Below, one piece after another: positions 25,592-39,564 of a DNA stretch of 64,000 nucleotides. Made by a program: the position numbers and the translations under genes. Positions within the stretch are counted from its first letter, which is position 1. Each line of letters begins with the position of its first letter. Origin of the DNA: Enterococcus sp. RIT-PI-f (GTDB taxonomy: Bacteria > Bacillota > Bacilli > Lactobacillales > Enterococcaceae); the NCBI RefSeq assembly GCF_001297065.1, contig NZ_LHOX01000012.1, positions 124,001 to 188,000 of the forward strand, read 5' to 3'. The notes beneath the pieces were generated by a model, which saw only the letters and a list, made by a program, of their open reading frames with translations, was not told the origin of the DNA and made no database searches.

Positions 25592-26048
25592 ATATGAGGT
25601 GCTTAACTAAGATGATTTGATCAAATAGCTGCCGGCCTTCTTCGTAGATGGGCTCGGCATAATGATCGATAAAATAATTTTTCTGGCAACTAAAAATCGT
25701 AAAACCTTGCTTCTGATACAGAAAACGAGCAGGGGAATGATCCCCAGTTTTGATCACTAACCTGATCGGTGTTTCTGATGCAGCAGTCGCTAAAAGCGTA
25801 TCTTCCACCGCTTGCAATAAACGTCGGCCAATACCGCGATTTTGGTGATCAGGTGCTACTGCAATATTCATGATCTCCCATGTATCAAGCTGTTGTCGAA
25901 ACACCACGATGCCTATCACAGTGTTCTTTTCCTCATATATCAGCACTTGGCTTTGGTCAAGATACCCCTCAACCATTGCTTTATCTGGATCTGCATCAAG
26001 CAGCAATGACCAAGGATAGACTTCATCTGCATGCATGCTTCGAATCAA
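25584..26048 (-). CDS. GNAT-family N-acetyltransferase
   Basis: Cytoplasmic acetyltransferase of unknown target, about 154 residues. The acetyl-CoA binding motif A is clear: IAVAPDHQNRGIGRRLL near residues 75-91. A second region, ARFLYQKQGF, is typical motif B. AAAGGAG lies 8 bases before TTG 26048, which I take as the start; GTG 26066 is also open but overlaps the ribosome site. It follows yidD by a short gap and may be co-transcribed with it. Confidence 0.82.
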   Translation of the reverse strand: MIRSMHADEVYPWSLLLDADPDKAMVEGYLDQSQVLIYEEKNTVIGIVVFRQQLDTWEIMNIAVAPDHQNRGIGRRLLQAVEDTLLATAASETPIRLVIKTGDHSPARFLYQKQGFTIFSCQKNYFIDHYAEPIYEEGRQLFDQIILVKHLICS

Positions 26049-26093
26049 TGGATGCACTCCTTTCACTTTTTGACAAAGGACTCATTACGGCAT

Positions 26094-26372
26094 TTATCCA
26101 CGTTTAAACGTATGATAGACTGGCTTTTCTGTATCCAAAGTATTCCGCTTCAACGAAAAGGTCCGCGGCACATAATCAATGCCGCCTTTGACAAATGGAT
26201 GGCAACGTAAAATTCGGGACACACCCATGGCTGTTCCTTTGACGGCCCCATGTACTTGGATCGCTTGGATCATGTAACTCGAACAAGTGGGGTAATAGCG
26301 GCAGCTCGGGGGGAATAATGGCGAGATAAAACGTTGATACATTCGAACCAATCCAATCAATAATTGACGCAT
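26094..26372 (-). CDS. yidD: Membrane protein insertion efficiency factor YidD
   Basis: Small (92 residues) membrane-associated protein that helps YidC-dependent membrane protein insertion. The family motif [21 protein letters not shown], here cited as [14 protein letters not shown], and GGIDYVP are present. ATG 26372 follows GGGAGG with good spacing; the frame extends 18 codons upstream without support. Confidence 0.92.
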   Translation of the reverse strand: MRQLLIGLVRMYQRFISPLFPPSCRYYPTCSSYMIQAIQVHGAVKGTAMGVSRILRCHPFVKGGIDYVPRTFSLKRNTLDTEKPVYHTFKRG

Positions 26373-26414
26373 TATCCCTACCTCCCTTTCTATTAGGTAT
26401 ACACGATTGAGTTG

Positions 26415-26444
26415 AAAAAAGGACAAAGCATGTGCTTCGTCCTC
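26415..26444 (-). terminator. Terminator after epuA
   Basis: Stem AAGGACAAAGC (26419-26429) with GCTTCGTCCTC (26434-26444), one G-U pair, then six T on the minus strand. It separates murA-epuA from yidD. Confidence 0.82.
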
Positions 26445-26453
26445 ATTAATCGT

Positions 26454-26630
26454 TTATTTCATGAAATCGAAGATATGATTCCAAAGACTTGGAGAGAATA
26501 CTTTAAAAGGGCTGCCGTCGCCAATAATGCCATAGCCGATCATCGTCCCTGCTATAAACAACAAAATAGCACCTAGAATAACCAACAATATTTTCATTAA
26601 GCTAGTTAAAATATAGCGATTTAAGTTCAC
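26454..26630 (-). CDS. epuA: EpuA-family small membrane protein
   Basis: 58-residue protein beginning MNLNRYILTSLMKILLVIL with one membrane helix (about 12-35), then IGYGIIGDGSPFKVFSPSLW and a short end. This pattern is that of the EpuA family, often annotated as an RNA polymerase beta-associated protein and linked to murA. GTG 26630 has TAGGAGAG at proper distance. It lies 19 bases after the murA stop on the same transcript. Function is not established. Confidence 0.78.
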   Translation of the reverse strand: MNLNRYILTSLMKILLVILGAILLFIAGTMIGYGIIGDGSPFKVFSPSLWNHIFDFMK

Positions 26631-26649
26631 CTTTATCTCTCCTATTCAT

Positions 26650-27942
26650 CTAGGCAATGACTGTTGCTGTTTCTTCAACTGCTTCTGAAACGCGTTCAAC
26701 ATTTGCACCAAGTTGTTGCAGTTTTTCATGGAATTTGTAATAGCCACGATCCAAATATTTTAAGTTGCGTACCCGTGTACGGCCAGTAGAGCGTAAGCCC
26801 AACAAAATCAAGGCTGCAGCGGCCCGTAAGTCAGTCGCATAGACGAGTGCGCCTTGTAGTTCATGGCCGCCTTCGATCACTGCCACATTGCCATCGATCT
26901 TCACATGGGCATTCATGCGGCGCATTTCTTCCAAATGTTGGAAACGATTTTCAAAGACCGTTTCGTTGACCACACTTGTGCCTGCTGCTAATAACTGAAT
27001 CGCAGACATTTGTGCTTGCATATCTGTCGGAAAGCCAGGATGAGGCATTGTTTTGACATCTGTTGCTTTTAATTGAGCAGGGCCAACGACACGAACGCCC
27101 TCTGCCACTTCAGTGATCACTGCGCCCATTTCAGTCAATTTGGAAATCAATGGACGGTTGTGTTCAGAAATAGCATCTTTGATGATGACATCGCCCTCAG
27201 TCATCGCTGCTGCTACCATAAAGGTTCCAGCTTCGATACGGTCTTGGACGATTGAATGGCTCACTGCATGCAGATGATCCACGCCTTCAATACGCATGGT
27301 TTCTGTACCAGCACCAAAGACTTTGGCACCCATTTTATTTAAGATATTCGCTAAGTCAACGATTTCTGGTTCACGTGCAACGTTTTCGATCGTTGTTGTG
27401 CCTTTGGCTTTGACCGCAGCCATCATAATATTTTGGGTCGCACCAACACTTGGGAAGTCCAAGTAAATGCTGTTCCCTTTTAATTCGCTTGCGATTGCTT
27501 CTATGTAACCATCTTTTTGAATGATCTCAGCGCCTAATGCTTGAAATCCTTTCAAGTGTAAATCAATTGGTCGCTTGCCAATGGCACATCCACCAGGCAT
27601 CGCCACTTTCGCATGACCATTGCGGGCCAATAATGGACCCATGACAACGATCGATGCCCGCATTTGACTCACATATTCATATGGTGCTTCAATAGCCAAA
27701 TCTTTTGATGCATCTATGGTCATTTCATTTTTGTCTTTATCAAAATCGATTGCGACATTTAAATGCCGAATCACTTCTCTCATAGTTAAAACATCCGATA
27801 AAATCGGTACATTCGTCAATGTCGTTGTGCCTTCTTCTGCCAACAGGCTTGCCGCTAAGATAGGTAAAACAGCATTCTTTGCCCCTTCGATCTTCACTGT
27901 ACCAGTTAGTCGATTACCACCTTGAACGATCATTTCTTCCAT
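26650..27942 (-). CDS. murA: UDP-N-acetylglucosamine 1-carboxyvinyltransferase MurA
   Basis: First committed step of peptidoglycan synthesis: transfers enolpyruvate from PEP to UDP-GlcNAc in the cytoplasm. 430 residues starting [14 protein letters not shown], with the catalytic cysteine loop [19 protein letters not shown]; this Cys is the fosfomycin target. ATG 27942 follows GGAGGGAACATA; the 16 extra codons upstream are not supported. Placement after the atp operon and a DUF1146 gene matches the murAA copy of low-GC Gram-positives. Confidence 0.96.
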   Translation of the reverse strand: MEEMIVQGGNRLTGTVKIEGAKNAVLPILAASLLAEEGTTTLTNVPILSDVLTMREVIRHLNVAIDFDKDKNEMTIDASKDLAIEAPYEYVSQMRASIVVMGPLLARNGHAKVAMPGGCAIGKRPIDLHLKGFQALGAEIIQKDGYIEAIASELKGNSIYLDFPSVGATQNIMMAAVKAKGTTTIENVAREPEIVDLANILNKMGAKVFGAGTETMRIEGVDHLHAVSHSIVQDRIEAGTFMVAAAMTEGDVIIKDAISEHNRPLISKLTEMGAVITEVAEGVRVVGPAQLKATDVKTMPHPGFPTDMQAQMSAIQLLAAGTSVVNETVFENRFQHLEEMRRMNAHVKIDGNVAVIEGGHELQGALVYATDLRAAAALILLGLRSTGRTRVRNLKYLDRGYYKFHEKLQQLGANVERVSEAVEETATVIA

Positions 27943-28034
27943 TATGTTCCCTCCAAATAATGCGTCGAAACCTACACAAAACCTTGCCAATTATAGCACG
28001 AATTCTTGTATATTTGCATATATTATTGAAAATC

Positions 28035-28268
28035 TTAAAATCCTATTAAAAATAAATTGCGACAAAGCGCGATAAGCTCAAGAAAAAAGGTACTTGCCGT
28101 ATATCCTAATACGATTGCCAAAAGCACCATGACCATTCTAATTTGTGTTGTTTGCAATGCTTTGAAAAAAGCTTCGATCCTAATGGACTGCAATGCCCAA
28201 AAGGCCAGATAGATAAAAGCCAGGTGACTGATGATTCGGATAACCGCATCGATCCCATATACTTGCAT
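28035..28268 (-). CDS. DUF1146 (YwzB) family membrane protein
   Basis: 77-residue protein with two or three membrane helices (about 8-28 and 42-65): AVIRIISHLAFIYLAFWAL and MVMVLLAIVLGYTASTFFL. Unknown function; homologues sit between atpC and murA in many Firmicutes, as here. ATG 28268 follows GGGAG; an upstream extended -10 (TGTTATGAT on the minus strand near 28295-28303) suggests its own promoter, since the atp terminator lies before it. Confidence 0.82.
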   Translation of the reverse strand: MQVYGIDAVIRIISHLAFIYLAFWALQSIRIEAFFKALQTTQIRMVMVLLAIVLGYTASTFFLELIALCRNLFLIGF

Positions 28269-28390
28269 AACATTTCTCCCTTTTTTATGAACGTTACTAT
28301 CATAACACAAACCTGTAAATATAAAAAATAATCTTTCCTTAAAAAGGGCAGAAAAGTCTTTAAAAAGTTTTTAAAACGTTTTCTATTCTA

Positions 28391-28424
28391 TAAAAAAAGC
28401 AAAGGCCGCAGCCTTTGCTTTTTT
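28391..28424 (-). terminator. Terminator of the atp operon
   Basis: AAAAAAGCAAAGGC with its complement around CGCA, followed by seven T on the minus strand. The atpC stop codon lies at its upstream edge. Confidence 0.92.
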
Positions 28425-28845
28425 AAGAGTGTTTTGACACGTTGATACGGTTGATTGCCCGGTGCAACGCAACAGTTGCCCGACGCAATTGATCGACATC
28501 TTCGACTTGTTTGGCTTCTTCGATTTGTCGTTCCGCACGCTGTTTGGCCCGTTCTGCTCGAGATACATCAATATCCCGATCACGTTCCGCACTATCCGCT
28601 ACGATCGATACGACATTGTCACGAACCTCTAAAATCCCACCGTTGACTGCTACCCAGTCAACGTGGGTATCGGAGTCGACACGTTTGACACGAATCTCAT
28701 CGATTGCCAAAGGCACGATGATTGGTGCATGTCGCGGCAAAATCCCAATTTCGCCATCGGTCGTGCGGGCAACCACGATTTTTGCATGGTGATCGTAAAC
28801 CAAACCAGCAGGTGTCACCACATTCACTGTTAGAAAATGATCCAT
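28423..28845 (-). CDS. atpC: ATP synthase epsilon subunit
   Basis: Part of the central stalk of F1, 140 residues; it inhibits ATP hydrolysis in many bacteria. N-terminal beta-sandwich ([33 protein letters not shown]) and a C-terminal helical pair (about 90-135). ATG follows GAGGGGAACCTC. Last gene of the atp operon; its stop is directly followed by the terminator. Confidence 0.96.
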   Translation of the reverse strand: MDHFLTVNVVTPAGLVYDHHAKIVVARTTDGEIGILPRHAPIIVPLAIDEIRVKRVDSDTHVDWVAVNGGILEVRDNVVSIVADSAERDRDIDVSRAERAKQRAERQIEEAKQVEDVDQLRRATVALHRAINRINVSKHS

Positions 28846-28876
28846 GAGGTTCCCCTCTTTCTTATTGGCTGATTAG

Positions 28877-31212
<2,336 letters not shown>

Positions 31213-31227
31213 CTATTCTCACCTCTT

Positions 31228-32796
<1,569 letters not shown>

Positions 32797-32807
32797 TTAT
32801 CTCTTGT

Positions 32808-33350
32808 TTATCTGCCCATTTGCTGACGCAGATAATCCAGTTGGCTTTTTATACTACCATCGATTACTTGATGATTTGCTTCAACAATGACGCCGCCCAA
32901 AATATCAGGCTCGACCACTGTTTCTAAGTGGGCTTTTTTGTAGCCAAGTTTTTGTGCGATCTGTGCTTCAATTGCTGCCTTTTGTGCTTCTGAAAGCGCC
33001 ACGGCTGTTGTAACAGTTCCTAGGACTAATCCTTGGTATTCGTCATAACGTCGCTCATACTCATCGATGATCATAAGTAAATCATCCATACGATTGTATT
33101 CATAGACGATTTCTAAGAAATTTTTGACTAGACCGTCAAATCCATTCAGCAATTGATCAAACAATTTCCTTTTTTCATGGATATCGAGATGATTGTCTGT
33201 CATGATTTGACCAAACTCAGGCAATTCTTGATAGACTTGACGCAATGTCATCAATTCTTGATAAACCTCTGTCAAGCATTGTTCGTCTATCGCCAGTTCA
33301 AACAATGCTTTTCCATAGCGTTTACCGACTGTAAATTTATCGAGTTTCAT
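32808..33350 (-). CDS. atpH: ATP synthase delta subunit
   Basis: Peripheral stalk subunit that holds F1 to the b subunits, 180 residues from ATG 33350 (MKLDKFTVGKRYGKALFELA). That ATG overlaps the end of atpF by 14 bases and has GGATTGGG upstream. C-terminal GGVIVEANHQVIDGSIKSQL is the family's conserved end. Confidence 0.95.
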   Translation of the reverse strand: MKLDKFTVGKRYGKALFELAIDEQCLTEVYQELMTLRQVYQELPEFGQIMTDNHLDIHEKRKLFDQLLNGFDGLVKNFLEIVYEYNRMDDLLMIIDEYERRYDEYQGLVLGTVTTAVALSEAQKAAIEAQIAQKLGYKKAHLETVVEPDILGGVIVEANHQVIDGSIKSQLDYLRQQMGR

Positions 33351-33861
33351 TGACTGAACCCAATCCTTCGATATATTGATTGATGAGGGATTCATGATTT
33401 TCGGGAGTCAATTCGCGGCCTAAGATTTTTCCTGCGATTTGAAGTGATAATTCTGCAACATCATCTTTCACTTCTTTTAATGCAGTTTCTTTTTCCAGGG
33501 TGATATCTGAATTGGCTTTTTCTTTTAAGCGTGTTACTTCTTCTTTGGTTTCGCTCAAAATATTTTGCCGACTTAATTCACCACTATCTTTGGCGCTCTT
33601 GATGATCTCCGCAGCTTCTGAATGAGAACTTGCCAGTTTATCTTGGCGTTCTTTTTCCAATTTGGCTGCATTCAAACGTGATTGTTCCGCTGAATCCAAA
33701 TCATTGGCGATTTTATCTTCCCGTTTTTGCATCATGCTGCTGATCGCATCCCATGCAAAGTGTTTCAATAAGAATAGCAAAAGAAGAATTGACCCGCTGA
33801 CAACGATAATATTGCCGAGCGTCGCATTTTGTACTTCCGCTATAACCAACTGATTTAGCAT
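33337..33861 (-). CDS. atpF: ATP synthase b subunit
   Basis: Peripheral stalk subunit of Fo, 174 residues: one N-terminal membrane helix (about 15-38, LGNIIVVSGSILLLLFLLKH) then a long charged coiled coil rich in Glu, Lys and Ala. ATG follows AGAAAGGAAG. A strong hairpin separates it from atpE. Confidence 0.95.
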   Translation of the reverse strand: MLNQLVIAEVQNATLGNIIVVSGSILLLLFLLKHFAWDAISSMMQKREDKIANDLDSAEQSRLNAAKLEKERQDKLASSHSEAAEIIKSAKDSGELSRQNILSETKEEVTRLKEKANSDITLEKETALKEVKDDVAELSLQIAGKILGRELTPENHESLINQYIEGLGSVNETR

Positions 33862-33897
33862 AACGATTCTTCCTTTCTGAAAGTCCTTGGTTCATGA

Positions 33898-33940
33898 GAA
33901 AAAAGCAAAAACGAGGACAATTGTTCGTTTCTGCCTTTTC
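33898..33940 (-). other. Hairpin between atpE and atpF
   Basis: On the minus strand GAAAAGGCAGAAACGA pairs with TCGTTTTTGCTTTTTTC (two G-U pairs), a stem of about 16 bp ending in T. It looks like a leaky terminator. The c subunit upstream is needed in about ten copies per enzyme against two of b, so such a structure would fit unequal demand. Confidence 0.65.
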
Positions 33941-33949
33941 ACTTTCGTC

Positions 33950-34174
<225 letters not shown>

Positions 34175-34190
34175 CTAATGTGTGTACTGA

Positions 34191-34916
<726 letters not shown>

Positions 34917-34985
34917 TCACCTCTTTTCCTGTCATCTCCAGAAAATATCTGGTGTTACAATGCGTTTCCTCTCATAACAATCGGT

Positions 34986-35014
34986 ATCATACCACCACGA
35001 CTGGAAAATTTCAA
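34986..35014 (-). promoter_or_regulatory. Promoter of the atp operon
   Basis: Minus-strand TTGAAA (35014-35009) and TATGAT (34991-34986) with a 17-base spacer; TGG before the -10 makes it an extended -10. It lies about 75 bases before atpB. Confidence 0.78.
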
Positions 35015-35100
35015 AGTATTTTCAAGAAAATTAGACAAAAAAGTCAATTTGCTAAAAATACGTAAAACACCGAAATCGTCTGTGTCATCAACCGCTTTGA

Positions 35101-35126
35101 GAAAGCTTGATATATCAACAGCTTTC
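35101..35126. repeat. Palindrome between smpB and the atp promoter
   Basis: TTGATATATCAA (35107-35118) is a perfect 12-bp palindrome, and GAAAGC/GCTTTC flank it. There is no T run, so it is a weak terminator candidate for smpB; it could instead be a protein-binding site upstream of the atp promoter. The remaining bases from 34911 to 35202 hold no gene. Confidence 0.4.
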
Positions 35127-35202
35127 CCTTAGATGCTACCAAATTTAACGTAAATTTCATAGCAAAAACCTCTAGAATGCACGAAAAGAAGTCAATCAAT
35201 TA

Positions 35203-35661
35203 TTAGAAATTTCTGAGAGCGCGATCGATTTGTCTTTCCTGATCTTTACGTTTCAATGATTCACGTTTGTCATACTCGCGTTTTCCTTTGGCCAATCCAA
35301 TCAAAACCTTAGCATACCCGTCCTTGATATAGACTTTTAACGGAATGATCGTCATCCCAGTATTTTTGCTTTCCCCGATCAAACGAGCAATTTGTTTTTT
35401 GTGCAGCAGCAGCTTTCTGGTCCGCAATGGATCATGATTAAAGATATTGCCCTGTTCATATGGACTGATATGGACATTGACTAAGAAGGCTTCCCCGTTT
35501 CTTAGTCGTACAAACCCATCTTTCAAATTGATTCGACTATTCCGAATCGCTTTGATCTCTGTTCCTTGCAATACGATTCCCGCTTCGATCGTATCGAGAA
35601 TCGTATAATCATGGCGGGCCTTTTTGTTTTGGGCAATTAATTTCCCTTCCCCTTTAGGCAT
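35203..35661 (-). CDS. smpB: SsrA-binding protein SmpB
   Basis: Partner of tmRNA in rescue of stalled ribosomes, 152 residues. Begins [32 protein letters not shown] and the basic tail [16 protein letters not shown] are diagnostic. ATG 35661 follows GGAGGGATACTTC; the frame's earlier Met lies inside the ribosome site. It follows rnr by 15 bases, the usual pairing of two trans-translation-linked genes. tmRNA itself is not in this window. Confidence 0.96.
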   Translation of the reverse strand: MPKGEGKLIAQNKKARHDYTILDTIEAGIVLQGTEIKAIRNSRINLKDGFVRLRNGEAFLVNVHISPYEQGNIFNHDPLRTRKLLLHKKQIARLIGESKNTGMTIIPLKVYIKDGYAKVLIGLAKGKREYDKRESLKRKDQERQIDRALRNF

Positions 35662-35676
35662 GAAGTATCCCTCCAA

Positions 35677-38040
35677 TTATTTTTTCTTGATTCCTTTATA
35701 AAAAGGTTTTTTCTTACTTTTATTTTTTTTCTTCCCTTTGCCTTTTCCTTCAAAGCGTTTGTCAAAGCTGCCTTTAGAGGCACCGCCTTGTTTGTCTTTG
35801 GCATTGCCTTGGCGACCGCGTTGCGGCTGGGATCCACGCTTAGTACCTTTATTTTTTGGCGCTTGCAGCGTTGGGATCTCTTCGGCTTCGACAAGTTCAA
35901 AATCGATCTCTCTGGTTTCAGGATCAGACTTGATCACTTTGATCCGCACCTTTTGTCCAATTTTAAAAGTCAGTCCTGTCCGCTCGCCCACTAAGGCCAA
36001 ATGATTTTCTAAATAATGGAAATAGTCTTGTTTCAGGGCAGTAATATGGATCAAGCCTTCGATCGTATTTGGCAGTTCGATAAATAAACCAAATTTAACG
36101 ACAGAACTAATGATGCCATCAAATTCTTCCCCGACTTTATCTGATAGGTACTCTGCTTTCTTCAGTGCATCGACTTCCCGTTCTGCTTCCACTGCACGCC
36201 GCTCCATTTGTGAACTGTGCAGGGCAATATCTGGCAGGGCTGCTGCCCATTTTTCTTGATTGGCTTCTGATGGGTCTTCTGTATAAGAGCGGATCAACCG
36301 ATGAACGATCAAATCCGGGTACCGACGGATCGGTGAGGTAAAATGGGTGTAGTCTTCAGCAGCTAACCCATAGTGCCCGACATTCTCCTCAGCATATTTG
36401 GCTTGTTGCATACTGCGAAGCAACATGGTATTCACGACCATGGATTCTGGCTTATCTGCAACATCTTCAACGATTTTCTGCAATTGCTTTGGTGAGATCG
36501 AGCCATTGCTTTGTTTCACTACGATGCCCAGCGCTGATGCAAAGTCGAAGAAACGGCGCATTTTCTCTTCCTTCGGTTCTTCATGGATCCGATAAATGAA
36601 CGGATAATGCAAACGATTAAAATGACGCGCTACTGTTTCATTGGCAGCTAACATGAAGGATTCAATCATGCGCTCACCAACGCCCCTGGTGCGCATGACG
36701 ATGTCTTGCGGATGCCCTTCACCATCTACCAGCACTTTGGCTTCTCGGTCTTCAAAGGAGACAGCGCCTCGCTGGATCCGCATCGCTTCCAACACTTGAT
36801 GCAGGTCTTGCATGTCATGAAACATTGGTACAAGCGTTTCATATTGTGCAGAAACCTCTGGATCATTTTCTTCCAAAATTTGATTGACCGCTTGATAGGT
36901 CATTCTAGCATCTGTTTGGATCAGACTTTGGAAGATGTTGTAATCAGTGATTTGTCCATTTTGGTCGATCCACATTTCACAACTCATGGTTAGACGCGGC
37001 ACTTGAGGATTCAAAGAACAAATGCCGTTCGATAAGCGTTGCGGGATCATTGGAATCACTCGATCAGTCAAATAGACACTTGTCCCTCTTTCATACGCTT
37101 CTTTGTCTAAGGGGCTGTTTTGTGTCACATAATAGGAGACATCCGCTATATGGACGCCTAGGTAAAAACTGCCATCTGCCAGTTTTTTGACCGTGACAGC
37201 ATCATCTAAATCTTTGGCATCCGCGCCATCTATGGTAACGATTTGTTGATCGCGCAAATCTCTGCGTTCTGGAAAGGCGTCTGGATCGATTTTGTCCGGC
37301 ACCGCATCAGCTGCAGCCAACGTTTCCTCTTCAAATTTCGTAGGAATACCATTGGCCACTACGATGGACAAAATGTCCATTCCTACGTCATTTTTGTGCC
37401 CAACGACTTTTGTGATCAGCCCTTCCAAACTCTTGGCATAGCCTTTTTCAGGATAATGACTGATCTCAACGATCACGATACTGCCATCTACCGGTCGAAT
37501 CCCTTGCGCGCCGATAAAGACTTTCAGTTCACTTAATTTTTTGTCTTTGGGTTGTACCACACCATATAAATCTGACTCTTCGATCTCACGTTCATCAAAC
37601 AAAGTGAATTCTCCCACCAATTGGGTGATCGCTCGTTTTTTGATATCGACGACTTTCCCTTCAGCACCTTTGTCAGAGAAAGGATCTGCGACATGGACGA
37701 TATCGATAGCGACTGTATCACCATCCATTGCGTAATTGGTTGCTTCTTTAGGAATATAGACATCTTCCTCTTCGTCGTCTAAAGATACGAAGCCAAAGCC
37801 GCGTTCATTGGCACGGAATGTGCCTTCGATCAGCACACGGGCCATTGGCAGCTTGACTTTCCCTTTCTTATTGAAGATCACACTGCCTTCTCTCTCCATT
37901 GCTGCAACTGTTTGGACGAGGTGTTTGAAGTCGGTACTTTTTTGCAGCCCCAATCCTTCAGCAATCTCTTCCATCGAAAAACTCTTTTTGCTGCTGTTTT
38001 TCAAAAAGTCGACTATGTTTGTTTTGATATTTTCTGTCAT
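35677..38040 (-). CDS. rnr: Ribonuclease R
   Basis: 3'-to-5' exoribonuclease that degrades structured RNA and works with tmRNA-SmpB, 787 residues. Order: N-terminal helix-turn-helix (about 1-65), cold-shock domains (about 75-220), RNB catalytic domain (about 250-580, with the Asp cluster in DGADAKDLDDAV), S1 domain (about 630-710) and a very Lys/Gly-rich tail (KGKGKKKNKSKKKPF). The start ATG is 4 bases from the esterase stop. Confidence 0.96.
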   Translation of the reverse strand: MTENIKTNIVDFLKNSSKKSFSMEEIAEGLGLQKSTDFKHLVQTVAAMEREGSVIFNKKGKVKLPMARVLIEGTFRANERGFGFVSLDDEEEDVYIPKEATNYAMDGDTVAIDIVHVADPFSDKGAEGKVVDIKKRAITQLVGEFTLFDEREIEESDLYGVVQPKDKKLSELKVFIGAQGIRPVDGSIVIVEISHYPEKGYAKSLEGLITKVVGHKNDVGMDILSIVVANGIPTKFEEETLAAADAVPDKIDPDAFPERRDLRDQQIVTIDGADAKDLDDAVTVKKLADGSFYLGVHIADVSYYVTQNSPLDKEAYERGTSVYLTDRVIPMIPQRLSNGICSLNPQVPRLTMSCEMWIDQNGQITDYNIFQSLIQTDARMTYQAVNQILEENDPEVSAQYETLVPMFHDMQDLHQVLEAMRIQRGAVSFEDREAKVLVDGEGHPQDIVMRTRGVGERMIESFMLAANETVARHFNRLHYPFIYRIHEEPKEEKMRRFFDFASALGIVVKQSNGSISPKQLQKIVEDVADKPESMVVNTMLLRSMQQAKYAEENVGHYGLAAEDYTHFTSPIRRYPDLIVHRLIRSYTEDPSEANQEKWAAALPDIALHSSQMERRAVEAEREVDALKKAEYLSDKVGEEFDGIISSVVKFGLFIELPNTIEGLIHITALKQDYFHYLENHLALVGERTGLTFKIGQKVRIKVIKSDPETREIDFELVEAEEIPTLQAPKNKGTKRGSQPQRGRQGNAKDKQGGASKGSFDKRFEGKGKGKKKNKSKKKPFYKGIKKK

Positions 38041-38043
38041 TAC

Positions 38044-38796
38044 TCACTCTTTCCAAGCTAATGTGTCAAGAAATGCACACACATCTTGCTCTAATTTTTT
38101 GCGTTCCGGCCCTACTGTTACGACATGGCCGCTTTCCGGGTACCACTGCAGCGTATATGGAACATGGCTAAGTCCAGCTGCTGTGCGAAAGACTGTCTGC
38201 GGATCGATCATTTGGTCTTGACCTGCTTGCGCAAGAAAAATGGGCCGTTTGATTGCAGATAGATGGGCTGCAGTTGCTTGCCCCACCGATTCGATCCCCG
38301 CCAATTGTTGGCGAACTTTCCCTGGCACATGCGCCATGATGGTATTTTTTTCTTCTTCATCTAACGCGGCATATTGCAAAATCATAGCGGCGTATTTTTC
38401 AAAGTTGACCGGCACTTGATTGCTCGTTTCAAACAATGGTGAACAGAACAAGCCACCACCGATCAGCGTATCATCCTCTGTCAATCGATCCATCGCTAAA
38501 ATGCCGCCCATTGATAGTCCTAAGACTGCAATCTCTTGATAGCCCTGATCTTTGACATAGGTTACCGCGGCTTTGGCGTCATTTTGCCAAATTGTCATGC
38601 TTTCATTTAAAATGTCATCTGGATTTGGGGTCCCATGCCCACTGAACATTGGGGTATAGACTGTATAATTTTTTTGTTCTAAAAAACGGCACAGCATCCG
38701 GACATCATTCGGACTGCCGGAATAGGCATGAAACAAGATCACCGCCCGTTTGCCATGGGGCGCAAATACTGGTTTTGGTTGATTGAATGTTTTCAT
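38044..38796 (-). CDS. est: Carboxylesterase / monoacylglycerol lipase-like alpha/beta hydrolase
   Basis: Cytoplasmic serine esterase of 250 residues, related to the Est30-type carboxylesterases that accompany secG and rnr in Firmicutes. Nucleophile elbow GLSMGG, then DQMIDP for the acid and ESGHVVT for the catalytic His; HAYSGSP is the oxyanion region. ATG 38796 follows AAAGGAAAG; the longer frame of 13 extra codons overlaps that site. The physiological substrate is unknown. Confidence 0.88.
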   Translation of the reverse strand: MKTFNQPKPVFAPHGKRAVILFHAYSGSPNDVRMLCRFLEQKNYTVYTPMFSGHGTPNPDDILNESMTIWQNDAKAAVTYVKDQGYQEIAVLGLSMGGILAMDRLTEDDTLIGGGLFCSPLFETSNQVPVNFEKYAAMILQYAALDEEEKNTIMAHVPGKVRQQLAGIESVGQATAAHLSAIKRPIFLAQAGQDQMIDPQTVFRTAAGLSHVPYTLQWYPESGHVVTVGPERKKLEQDVCAFLDTLAWKE

Positions 38797-38879
38797 CTTT
38801 CCTTTCACCTCACGTCCAATTCTACCATAGTTCATGAAAATACATTGGTATTTACAATTAAAAAAAGCCTTGATATAAA

Positions 38880-38905
38880 GAAAAAAACCTCTCGCTAGGA
38901 GAGGT
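38880..38905 (-). terminator. Terminator/attenuator after secG
   Basis: AACCTCTC/GAGAGGTT stem (38885-38892, 38898-38905) followed by T on the minus strand. It lies between secG and the esterase, so downstream genes probably depend on read-through or their own promoter. Confidence 0.75.
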
Positions 38906-38920
38906 TACGCGGCAATTTGA

Positions 38921-39157
38921 TCAACTAGATGATAGATAAGCCAAAATAAAGAGCAAAACCATCCAGACAAAGCCTAAAATAGCTGTTGAACGTTGCATGA
39001 CTGCTTCAAATCCACGGGCTTTTTGCTTGCCGAACAATTGATCTGCACCGCCTGAAAATGCGCTCGCTGCACTATTTTGTTTGCTTGGCTGCATCATGAT
39101 CGTGATGACCATGATCACGGAAATGATAATCACCGCAGTGAGTAAAAGATTATACAC
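38921..39157 (-). CDS. secG: Preprotein translocase subunit SecG
   Basis: Small SecYEG channel subunit, 78 residues, with two membrane helices (about 3-23 and 55-75) and the linker MMQPSKQNSAASAFSGGADQ between them. GTG 39157 has GGAGGAG at proper distance; the 17 codons before it lack support. Confidence 0.92.
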   Translation of the reverse strand: MYNLLLTAVIIISVIMVITIMMQPSKQNSAASAFSGGADQLFGKQKARGFEAVMQRSTAILGFVWMVLLFILAYLSSS

Positions 39158-39291
39158 GTTAGCTCCTCCTTGCTTGCTAAAGTCGTCTTTCCCATTGTAC
39201 CATTCCATACGCGATTAAGCTACTATAAATCGTATCAGACATGCAATGGAACGCCAGTTGGTTGATTACAAGCATCGGCTTACAGCAATGG

Positions 39292-39564
39292 CTAACGATC
39301 TAATACATCATCATACTCCGGTTTTTCTTTGAATTCTTTCACAGCAAAGGAGCACACAGGCATGATTTTTTTGTTTTCGTGACGGGCTTTGTCAACGACT
39401 GCAGCTAAAAGTTTTTGTGCCAATTGCTGTCCGCGGTACCCACTATCTACAAATGTATGATCGACAACCAAAACATCGCCAGGGGCTTCTTGCCAAGTAA
39501 TCTCCCCCACTTCAGTTTCCTGATCATATAAAGCAAATCGTTTATTTTCTTCTTTGATTTCCAT
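39292..39564 (-). CDS. Small GNAT-like acetyltransferase (YjdJ/GtlA type)
   Basis: 90-residue minimal acetyltransferase fold. The text RFALYDQETEVGEITW, FVDSGYRGQQLAQKLL (acetyl-CoA loop) and IMPVCSFAVKEF fits the small GCN5-like domain found widely in bacteria. Target unknown. Its start ATG lies within the end of the upstream hydrolase gene (23-base overlap), so translation is coupled. Confidence 0.82.
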   Translation of the reverse strand: MEIKEENKRFALYDQETEVGEITWQEAPGDVLVVDHTFVDSGYRGQQLAQKLLAAVVDKARHENKKIMPVCSFAVKEFKEKPEYDDVLDR

